Shown here: one piece after another, positions 8,821 to 17,600 of the stretch
Numbering within the stretch: position 1 is the stretch's first letter
Layout of the letters: each line of letters begins with the position of its first letter
NCBI GenBank assembly: GCA_937138395.1
Contig: CAKZPB010000079.1
Location: forward strand, 34,260-98,259
DNA length: 64,000 nt
Reading direction: 5' to 3'
From: an uncultured Pseudomonadota bacterium
Lineage (GTDB): Bacteria > Pseudomonadota > Gammaproteobacteria > Xanthomonadales > Wenzhouxiangellaceae
Program-made: the position numbers and the translations under genes
Notes under the pieces: model-generated
Told to the model about the DNA's origin: nothing
Seen by the model: only the letters and a program-made list of their open reading frames with translations
The model's database searches: none

Positions 8821-10014
8821 ATGAGCCTTCAATCCAATCAGTCAGACTACGATGTAGTCATCATCGGTGCCGGCGCAGCTGGCTTGATGTGTGCCATTGC
8901 CGCCGGCCAACGCGGGCGACGCGTGCTGGTATTGGATCATGCCAATAAGGTCGGCAAGAAGATTCTGATGTCAGGCGGTGGCCGCTGCAACTTCACCAAC
9001 CTGTATTCCACGCCCGAGAATTTTATCTCGACCAATCCGCACTTCATGAAGTCTGCACTGAGTCGCTATACGCCGGCTGATTTCATTGACCTGGTCGAGG
9101 CTCATGGCATTCCTTATCACGAGAAAACGCTGGGCCAATTGTTCTGCGACCGCAGCTCGAAGGATATCGTTCGACTGCTATTGGACGAATGCAATGCAGC
9201 CGGGGCCGAAGTTCATACGCATTGCGCTGTCGACATTCTAGAATTAGGGCCCCCGCACACCTTCAACAGCCCGCTCGGCCAGATGCAGTGCGAATCGATC
9301 GTGATTGCTACCGGCGGTTACTCGATACCCCGCATGGGTGCAACCGGGTTCGGCTTTGACTTTGCGCGCTCACTGGGCTTGCACGTGCAGCCGACCAGCG
9401 CTGCACTGGTGCCAGTGGTCATGAGCGAACGTAAACTGGTTCAGTTCGATGGCCTGGCAGGCGTCTCGCTTGATAGCCGAACACACGCCGACGGGCCTGA
9501 CTTCCGTGAAAACATCCTGTTTACACACAAGGGCCTGAGCGGACCGGCCATCCTGCAGGCCTCGTCATACTGGCAGACCGGCCAGCCATTGTTTATTGAC
9601 TTGTTTCCCGACCATGACCTTGGCGAGCTGATCGAACAGGCCAGGACAGAGCGACCTGCACTGAGCCTGAAGAACTTCCTGGCCGAACACCTGACCCGCC
9701 GAGTAGCCGAACGCTGGTGTGAACTGTGGCTGGACAACAAACCGCTTGGTCAGCTGACCCGCGAGGACATGAAGACAATACTGAAACACTTCCAGCCTTG
9801 GTCTATATGGCCTGACGACACCGAAGGCTATCGAACCGCAGAAGTCACCCTCGGCGGCGTGGATACCGACGAACTGTCGTCGAAAACCATGGAATGCAAA
9901 TCACATCCGGGTATTTACTTCATTGGTGAAGTCGTTGATGTCACCGGGCACCTTGGAGGACACAATTTCCAGTGGGCCTGGGCGTCCGGCCATGCTGCTG
10001 GAATGGTTGTCTAG
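8821..10014 (+). CDS. HI0933/YhiN (BaiN)-family NAD(P)/FAD-dependent oxidoreductase
   Basis: The 397-residue flavoprotein begins with the FAD-binding dinucleotide fold (VVIIGAGAAGLMCAIAAGQRG). It carries the family block KVGKKILMSGGGRCNFTN near residues 45-62, the central FTHKGLSGPAILQ motif, and the C-terminal GEVVDVTGHLGGHNFQWAWASG. These are hallmarks of HI0933/YhiN proteins. Members are soluble flavoenzymes; one homologue (BaiN) has been linked to bile-acid dehydroxylation, but for most the substrate is unknown. It appears monocistronic and its end nearly meets the convergent gene at 10028. Confidence 0.92.
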   Translation: MSLQSNQSDYDVVIIGAGAAGLMCAIAAGQRGRRVLVLDHANKVGKKILMSGGGRCNFTNLYSTPENFISTNPHFMKSALSRYTPADFIDLVEAHGIPYHEKTLGQLFCDRSSKDIVRLLLDECNAAGAEVHTHCAVDILELGPPHTFNSPLGQMQCESIVIATGGYSIPRMGATGFGFDFARSLGLHVQPTSAALVPVVMSERKLVQFDGLAGVSLDSRTHADGPDFRENILFTHKGLSGPAILQASSYWQTGQPLFIDLFPDHDLGELIEQARTERPALSLKNFLAEHLTRRVAERWCELWLDNKPLGQLTREDMKTILKHFQPWSIWPDDTEGYRTAEVTLGGVDTDELSSKTMECKSHPGIYFIGEVVDVTGHLGGHNFQWAWASGHAAGMVV

Positions 10015-10027
10015 TGCTTAGAAACGG

Positions 10028-10768
10028 TTAAAAATAAAATGCAGGACTGAACTTGCCTCCAGCGATCAAGAACTGACTATTCAGACTCTGAATCATGCGT
10101 GCGTTGTAGGACCATCCTTTCGATTCAATCAGACTGAGTGCTGCCTGTATCGTATCCAGTTCACCTCTTCGCTCTGCGTCATCAAAGATGATGATGAAAT
10201 CTTCACTCATGAACCGATCGATATACTCCAGCGCAACTCTCCTTGAATGTCGTTTTTCTCCCGGTGGGCCATCGACCAGCAACAGGTCAAATCGACTCTC
10301 AGCATCAAGCTGGTCAGTTAGATAGCACGTTGCCGGTTTCTCCAGCACCTTTCGTCGTTCAAGCGCTGCGTGTATGACCTGCTGAGTCACCTTGTCAGCG
10401 ATTTTTGACGCCCAGAATTCATCGTGTTCAAGTGTGACGCAACTTGCACCGTTCAATCGACAGAGATGGTCGAGCAGGTGAGTCGATTCACCGGCTCCAA
10501 GCTCAAGCACGCGCCGAACAGGCAGTTCCTCCAGTGCGCGAACAACAAGGTAAAGAAAACTGTAGCCAGCCGCACACCGTACCGGATAAAGTGGCTGATC
10601 AAATCCGATACGGTCCAGTTGTTTATGAACCAGGTTCTGAAACAGTAGCTCCCTGCTACCTAGCCTGCTTTGAGAGGGCCAGTTTTCACCGATCCACTGC
10701 AACGGCGCGTTGAACGCTCGAAACAGCCAGAATTTCTTTTTCAAGGCTTGATATGAATGCCCTTTCAT
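10028..10768 (-). CDS. Class I SAM-dependent methyltransferase-like protein
   Basis: The product is 246 residues. A Rossmann methyltransferase core is visible from about residue 85: VLELGAGESTHLLDHL is motif I (the SAM glycine loop), CVTLEHDEFWA carries the acidic end of strand 2, and FDLLLVDGPPGEK resembles motif IV. The fold is close to the Methyltransf_24 type. The N-terminal 80 residues have no motif I recognise. It has no signal peptide. The substrate is unknown, although relatives often modify glycans or cell-surface precursors. It stands alone between two plus-strand genes. Confidence 0.72.
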   Translation of the reverse strand: MKGHSYQALKKKFWLFRAFNAPLQWIGENWPSQSRLGSRELLFQNLVHKQLDRIGFDQPLYPVRCAAGYSFLYLVVRALEELPVRRVLELGAGESTHLLDHLCRLNGASCVTLEHDEFWASKIADKVTQQVIHAALERRKVLEKPATCYLTDQLDAESRFDLLLVDGPPGEKRHSRRVALEYIDRFMSEDFIIIFDDAERRGELDTIQAALSLIESKGWSYNARMIQSLNSQFLIAGGKFSPAFYF

Positions 10769-10918
10769 AACGTGGATACCAGCAGTACTTGCTTACAATG
10801 CATACAGCCTATTATCTCGCGAATTTCAACCCGACACTGACTATTGAACAAGATGGCCAATCATCATCGGTCTGACTGACACTGACCGTATAATCAAAAA
10901 AACCACGAAAACTTCGCT

Positions 10919-13282
10919 ATGGCTGAATCTGAAGGGTTTATAAAACAACTGCTGGCACGACGAGTTCCGCAGATCGTCGGTCTATATATTGCCGCGACCT
11001 GGATGACGGTCGAAATCGGCGAGTGGGTGACCGGGCAGATTGGCATCCCGGGCAGCATCGTTTTTTATGTGTTTGTTGCAATGGCCGCACTGCTACCAGC
11101 CGTCGCTGTGCTGGCCTGGAACCACGGCGCACCGGGCCGTGATGAGTGGAAAACCAGCGAGAAATGGATTGTTTCAGGCAACGCTGTGATGGCTTTAGTG
11201 CTGCTGTTTGTGGTCATCGAAATCAGTCCGATGGGCACGACCGCAGAAGCCCAGGACGCTACGGTAGAACGGGTGCTGATCGATGAGACTGGACAGGAGC
11301 AGGTCTTCCAGGTTGCGCGCGAAGGTTTTCACAAGCAGATATCGACATCATTCTGGCCTATGCTGGGTCCCGATGGCACAGAATCGCCGGCATGGGAAAG
11401 TTATGTCATTCCATGGTTGATTAGCTTGCATTTGAATCGCGACCCTTTGCTATCGACCGAATCTGCCTATTCCCTGAACTACATCCAGGCTCTGCGCGAA
11501 GCCGGCTTTGAACGTGCGATCGGCGAGCCGCTATCGCTGGCGCTGCAAATAGCGCGCGAAGCAAACACCGAATTCCTGATTCGCGGTGAATTCGAACGCA
11601 GTGACAGTGGCTATCGGTTGACCGCACGTGTGTACAGCGCAGAAACCGGCCGCCAGATTGCAGAACACCTGGCCGATGGAAACGATCTGGTGCAGGCAGT
11701 CGATGAACTCAACGAAGCCATTCGCGGAAGCCTGATCGGCGACCTTGATACGGACCCGGAATCGTTTGTTCGGATTGCCCTGGCCGAAGCCGCCAGCGAC
11801 CAACCCGAGGCGCTTAAAGCACTGTCCGATGCGATGCAGGCCTGGTTGCTGGACAACGACTATCCCGAGACAATCACACAACTTGAGTATTCGCTGGAGC
11901 TGGATCCTGAATTTGCGCAAGCCTACTTTTGGCTCCATGCCATTTATCGCCTGAGCGGTGATCTTACCGCCTCTGCCGAGGCGATCCAGAATGCACTGCG
12001 CTTCGACTACAAACTGGATACCCATACCCTGTTTATCTTGCGCGCCAATGGCTATGCCATTGAGGGCGACATGGATAAGGCCGTACGCGTGCTGGATATG
12101 TGGACGCAGGTTCATCCTGAAAGCGAAATGGCCTGGATTACCCTGGCCCAGAATCTCCTGTTCCAGGGCAATACCGAAAATGCGCGCACTGCCCTACTCG
12201 AAGCGCAGCAGATTGACCCCGACAACAGCACGATCTTTCGTCTGCTTGCACAGACCGAAGAACTGGCCGGCAACCTGGATCTTGCCACCGAACAAATGGA
12301 AGCCTACCTGGCCGATCAGCCGGATGATCAGGCGGGCTGGGTTTCGCTTGGCAATATGCACCTGCGGCACGGACAATTTGACCAGGCCAAGGAAGCCTAT
12401 GAATACGCTCAGTTCATCGGTTCAGGTTCATTCGCAGCGGAGCTTGGGTTGATTCGTGTAGAAACGTTTGGTGGGGACCCGGGCCAAGCTGCACGACTAC
12501 TCGATCAGGTGCTGGCAGAAAACCCGATCGGCACGGAATTCGCGCAACTGATTTTCGACAAGACCTTGCTGTTGACCAATGTTGGCAAGCCTCAACAGGC
12601 GCTGGATCTGCTGAACGAACACGACGCGGCAATCAGTGCTGCGTTGCCACCAGTGGTTTATGCACTTGAAGTCACCGCCTACAAGGCTGATCTGCACCGC
12701 AAATTGGAACAAGCAAAGACCGGCCTTGAACTCCTAAGAGAGCAGGTTGACAGGACCACCGATCCGGTGAAGTCCTTCCTCGAACTCTCGCAGCTGGGTT
12801 TATTGGAGTCCATGGGGCGACTCGAGCAGGCCCAACAGCTATTCGAAGACAAGAACGCATTTTTTGAAACGTTTGACTTTCCGGGACGTGAAACCCTGCT
12901 GCTTCAGGCCGAAGCCCGAGTGCTGGCAATGCAGGGTCGCCTGGATGAGGCCAGTGACAATCTCCGACTTGCTTTTGAGCAGTCGCAAAAAACCAGCCTG
13001 CGTAGCAATCTCGCGTTCATGAATCAGCTGCAGCTTATGCTCGCTGATTATCTGTTCAAGGCCGGGCAGCTTACCGCGGCCGGCGAGGCGGCACAGCACC
13101 TGCTGCAATCCTTTCCGAACCACGCCGAAGGTCAGCTACTACAGGCCAGAATCGCGATTGAATCCGGTCGACCGGAACAGGCCGTCAACATCCTGAATGG
13201 GCTGCTGCAACAGTGGGATGAAGCGGAAACGGACTATCCGCTTTTCCAACAGGCTCGAGCACTGAGTGAATCGTTGAGGTAG
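10919..13282 (+). CDS. Large membrane-anchored TPR protein with TolB/FlgO-like N-terminal module
   Basis: The product has 787 residues. A leading segment (FIKQLLARRVPQIVGLYIAATWMTVE) precedes two hydrophobic stretches near 45-65 and 85-105, giving a membrane-anchored N-terminus. Residues about 130-280 form a FlgO/TolB-like domain (EANTEFLIRGEFERS, YRLTARVYSAETGRQ). From about 290 to the end there are roughly a dozen TPR-like repeats. The same domain order occurs in proteins that start with a wHTH or cyclase domain; here that catalytic or DNA-binding part is missing. It is probably a scaffold at the membrane. No operon partner is evident, since the flanking gaps are 150 and 208 bases. Confidence 0.75.
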   Translation: MAESEGFIKQLLARRVPQIVGLYIAATWMTVEIGEWVTGQIGIPGSIVFYVFVAMAALLPAVAVLAWNHGAPGRDEWKTSEKWIVSGNAVMALVLLFVVIEISPMGTTAEAQDATVERVLIDETGQEQVFQVAREGFHKQISTSFWPMLGPDGTESPAWESYVIPWLISLHLNRDPLLSTESAYSLNYIQALREAGFERAIGEPLSLALQIAREANTEFLIRGEFERSDSGYRLTARVYSAETGRQIAEHLADGNDLVQAVDELNEAIRGSLIGDLDTDPESFVRIALAEAASDQPEALKALSDAMQAWLLDNDYPETITQLEYSLELDPEFAQAYFWLHAIYRLSGDLTASAEAIQNALRFDYKLDTHTLFILRANGYAIEGDMDKAVRVLDMWTQVHPESEMAWITLAQNLLFQGNTENARTALLEAQQIDPDNSTIFRLLAQTEELAGNLDLATEQMEAYLADQPDDQAGWVSLGNMHLRHGQFDQAKEAYEYAQFIGSGSFAAELGLIRVETFGGDPGQAARLLDQVLAENPIGTEFAQLIFDKTLLLTNVGKPQQALDLLNEHDAAISAALPPVVYALEVTAYKADLHRKLEQAKTGLELLREQVDRTTDPVKSFLELSQLGLLESMGRLEQAQQLFEDKNAFFETFDFPGRETLLLQAEARVLAMQGRLDEASDNLRLAFEQSQKTSLRSNLAFMNQLQLMLADYLFKAGQLTAAGEAAQHLLQSFPNHAEGQLLQARIAIESGRPEQAVNILNGLLQQWDEAETDYPLFQQARALSESLR

Positions 13283-13490
13283 GCCTTGGGCGGCGTTCGA
13301 GTACCTTGCTGCGGTGCAGCGCTCGTGTCGTTCATCATCATTTCGATCCAGTCATTCAAAGCGTGAACTGCGCTTGTTGCGGCGAAGCCTCGGGGACCGG
13401 TCACGAACATAGGCCTCCAGCAGGTTTCTCGTCCCGCGATCCGCGCGGGTCGTTACAATACGATTTGACTCCAGTGGGTTCGACGATCTG

Positions 13491-14585
13491 ATGGGACTAT
13501 TACTCTTTTATCTGTTTCTTGCGGTTGGCGTTTCGTTTCTCTGTTCCATTCTTGAAGCCGTGCTGCTGTCGGTCACCCCATCACATATCGCCGTCATGAA
13601 CGAACGTGGCAGCAAGAGCGGCAAGCGGCTGGCCGAACTCAAGCGCAATATTGATCGCCCACTATCGGCGATCCTGAGCCTGAACACCATTTCGCATACG
13701 TTTGGTGCGGCCGGTGTCGGCGCGCAATCGCTGGTGGTGTTTGGCAGCGCCTGGGTCAGTGCGACTTCCGCGGTCGTGACGCTGATGATCCTGGTGTTCT
13801 CCGAGATCATCCCGAAAACGCTGGGCGCAACCTACTGGAAACAACTATCCGGCTTCACTGCACGCGCCTGTCAGGTATTGATCATCATGACCTGGCCGCT
13901 GGTGGTCATGTCGAAATACATCACCCGGTGGCTGGCCAAGAAAAAAGAAGGGCCGAGCATCAGCCGCGATGAATTCCGAATCCTGGCCCAGGTCGGCACC
14001 GAGGAAGGCGTGTTTGCCGAGGAAGAGTCGAATATTTTTCTGAACCTGATCCGCTTCAGCGCCATTCGCGTTGAAGACATCATGACGCCCCGGGTCGTCG
14101 TGCATAAGTTTCAGCACGATATGACCTTGAATGAATTGAAAGAACAGGACGAGACGCTGACCTTCTCACGCTATCCGGTCTATGGCGATAGCGACGAGGA
14201 CGTCAGTGGGTACGTGTTGAAATCCGACATCATGCTGGCGCTGGCCGAAGGTCGGGGCACGATACGGTTAAAAGAGATCAAGCGCGAAGTATTGTTCGTG
14301 CCGGAATTCATCTCGCTGCAGGTGCTGTTCAGCCAGATCCTGACTGACCAGGAGCACTTTGCCGTCGTCGTCGATGAATACGGCGACATGGCCGGCGTTG
14401 TCACACTGGAAGACGTGCTGGAAACCCTGCTCGGTATGGAAATCGTGGATGAAAGCGACACCACCGAAAACCTGCGCGAAGCGGCGCGTCGCAACTGGGC
14501 TCAGCGGGCAAAAAAACTGGGGCTCGAGTTGCCGGTAAAACCAGATGCTCAAACCCAGGGATCAACACCGGCTGAACGTCCTTAA
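13491..14585 (+). CDS. CNNM/DUF21-CBS transporter family protein (hemolysin-like)
   Basis: The 364-residue product has a DUF21 membrane domain of about four segments (residues 1-150: FYLFLAVGVSFLCSILEAVLL, AVVTLMILVFSEIIPKTLGA) followed by a CBS pair (MTPRVVVHKF and AVVVDEYGDMAGVVTLEDVLE). These are the marks of CNNM/CorC-like proteins linked to magnesium efflux or resistance. The C-terminal CorC_HlyC domain of longer members is absent: the protein stops about 50 residues after the second CBS. Nucleotide binding to the CBS pair would gate transport. The 208 bases upstream hold no gene I can support. Confidence 0.88.
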   Translation: MGLLLFYLFLAVGVSFLCSILEAVLLSVTPSHIAVMNERGSKSGKRLAELKRNIDRPLSAILSLNTISHTFGAAGVGAQSLVVFGSAWVSATSAVVTLMILVFSEIIPKTLGATYWKQLSGFTARACQVLIIMTWPLVVMSKYITRWLAKKKEGPSISRDEFRILAQVGTEEGVFAEEESNIFLNLIRFSAIRVEDIMTPRVVVHKFQHDMTLNELKEQDETLTFSRYPVYGDSDEDVSGYVLKSDIMLALAEGRGTIRLKEIKREVLFVPEFISLQVLFSQILTDQEHFAVVVDEYGDMAGVVTLEDVLETLLGMEIVDESDTTENLREAARRNWAQRAKKLGLELPVKPDAQTQGSTPAERP

Positions 14586-14611
14586 TTCCAGCCACATCCG
14601 ATTACGCTGAT

Positions 14612-17600
14612 TCAATCGCTGCTGCCGATTACAACTTGACGCTCATCACCGGGTGCCAACGTGACTGGATACTGCTCGATTCGTCCAGCCAGTTCAATGC
14701 GTACCGTATAGTTCCCTGCCTGTAGTGACATTGGTTCCGCCCCCAGCAGACCTACAGCAATAACCTCATCTGTATTATCCAGAACTTCGAACGGTAACTG
14801 CAGCGACTGGTCCAGCGCTTCGTTCAGCAAGCTGGCATCGGCGGCATCCAGATAGCTGCCATTGCCGAGCGCCGCCCAGTCGGCAAACTGATCTTTCAGC
14901 GCCTGGTCATCAATCGCGAAACCGACGATATTGATCCGCACATCCATGCCCTGGTCCTGTAATGCCTGGATTGCCGCTGCGGGATCCCCCTCACAGGTTT
15001 CCTCGCCGTCGGTCAGCAGCACCACGAGCCTGCGGCCTTCCGCTTCGGCCAGATCGCCGGACACAGCGCGGATGGATTCAGCAATCGGCGTTCGGGCCAG
15101 ATTGATGGCTTGGATTGCGTCCAGACGGGTCAGAAAATCAGCCTTATTCAGCGGTGCCAGCGGAATTTCAAGATCGGTCCGGCAGGCACCGGCTTCGCGG
15201 TGGCCATAAACACGCAGCGCCAGCGGCACCTGTTCGGGCAACACCTGCTCAACGGTTCGCCGAATGGCGGCTTTGGCGACATCAATACGGCGATTGCCGT
15301 CCATGCGTTTCAGCATGCTGCCAGATGCGTCCAGGATGATGCTGACCGCACCGCGTGCAGCCGGATCCAGACCGGTTTCAGGCGCGATCACCGACAACAG
15401 GGCCGGGGCCGGGTCCTCGACCTGAGCGAAATTGACTTCAACCTCGAAATCCACCGGCCGCTTTAACCAGGCAACCGCGCGATCAAACCCTTTGGCCAGT
15501 GAGCCAAAACCAGTCACGTACTGAAAATACCCGCCGCGGACCTGAGCCCAGTCCTGCATCATATCGATCTCCTGCGGCGGATTACTCGAAAATGCGCCCT
15601 CTGACGTGAGCTTCATCGAAAAGACCTGCGGCTGGCCTTCCTGCAGTGCAGGCCACAATTCCGGTGACGTACCGGTAGCTGCATCAGTCAATAACAGCAC
15701 GGCTTTCTTGCCTGGACGATCAACCATGGCGCGTGAAGCCCCGGCCAGCGTACCCTCGGCATCACTGGAACTGGTCTCCCTCGGATAGCTGGTCATCATG
15801 TGAATCAATGGGTACGATTCTCCTACCCAGTTGTCGAGCAACGGTGCGTTGTAGCCGAAAGGCATCAGATTGACTTCATCCCGTCCGGGCACTACCGATT
15901 CGGCATACCGCATCAGCGCGCTGAATACGGTCGGAAGCCAGGCCGCGACGCTGCCGGACGTATCCCAGCTGAAAATGACTGATCGTGGAGGTTCGAACAC
16001 TTCCAACCAATAGTCCAGGCCAGGTTCGACCCAGGCCACCCAGCGCTGGCTAACGCCCTGCTGCTCGGTGCTATACAAGTCGACTACGGCTCCGGTCGCA
16101 TCGACCAGTCGGGGCTGACCTTCCAGTGAGGGTTCACCGCGTAGTTGCAGCTCGACCTGATTTTGATCGGGCGGCACCTGAAAGCGATACCAGGACGAAT
16201 ACTGATCCAGCAGTGCCCGACCGCCGGCGGGTTCACCAGGATTTAGCGTCTTGGCCAGATCACGCTGATTAAACTCGGGCTGGCCGGCAATACCGGAAAA
16301 CGCGGGCGGATAGACGGACTCATAGGGCCCGGCATTGCTCAAGTGACCCCACTCACCAAGGATGCTCTCGTCTCCCCGCTCATAGATCGCAATACGATCC
16401 GGTAATTCAATAGCACGAGAGGCATCATCGAGTTCAAACACAAAACGGACATAGCGCGCCCAGATCGGGGCGTCGAGCGTCAATTCAATCTGATCGGAGT
16501 TCCAATCGCCGCGACGAATCTCCTGCCACGGACCTAGCGGACTGTTCTGGCTGGCCAATACGCGGAAACGCGCGGGCCGATCGAGCGATCCATCGTTCGG
16601 TGGCGAACTGAATTCAATCGTGCCAAGCTGAGCTGCACGCGCATGCTCAAAGCCGAGCACCAGCGCAACCGAACTGACGGCGCGACCACTCACCTCACTG
16701 GGTTCATCATCTTTCACCAGAAAACTCGTCTCATAGGTTCCGGCCCGGTTCCACGGTTCAGCCCATACCAGATGACCACCCATGCTCGGGTCGGCAATAT
16801 TCAGTCGCTCCGCGCCTGGACGCCAGCCACGCTCAGCAACAACCTTGAATTCGCCGAGATAAATCGGATAATGGTCGACCGCGCGCAGATTGGCTGAGAT
16901 CGGAATCAAGCGTGCGTAGCGCGCCATGACTGGTTCGTCGAGCACAAACGCCTGCTCCTGATCATTCGGGATCAGGGTATCGGTCAGCACGATCTCGAAC
17001 TGCTCACCGTCCATCGACAGAGCCACGGCAAAGTCCTTCAACCAACCGCGGCGGTCAATCGTCGAGGTTGGGTTCAGTAGAAAACCCTGTACTGGCACCG
17101 GGTCCTGTCCAGCCAGCCGCAGTGTCGGTTTACCGTAATGGTCCTTGCCTTCGCGACCTGTCGGAATCGAATAGCCGGTCCAGCGGCCGTACTGCGAAAG
17201 CCCGTCCATGATGCGTGTCATGGCTTCAATATCCTTGTCCTGCAGACCCGGGCTAGCGATCGGTTTAGAACCAAATCGAAGAGCTGCGGCATTCAGTCCA
17301 CCTCTAATCGCTTCTGGAACCGGCCTGTAGAACGCTGGTGCTACCGGAGCCTGATCCAAACCGCCAACTATTTCTGCTACTGCATGCAGTGATCGTCCTG
17401 GCTGCAGCGCATCGACGAGTTGAACCGAGAGTTGAATCGATGGATCCGCCGAAACGTCCGGCGGTAGTTGCAATGTGAACGGCAGCCGGACGTCTTGGCC
17501 GGGAACCAGTTCGACGGTTTCAGGCAGACCCTCGAGCCTCAATGCCGACTGCGTCAGATGCGTGTTGAGCTGGAGCGTCTGGTTCTGGATTTCCGCCCCG

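Noticed and set aside
13306..13491. Short plus-strand frame in the 208-base gap before the CNNM gene
   Set aside because: No binding site and Cys/His-rich mixed composition without a motif. It is more likely noise.
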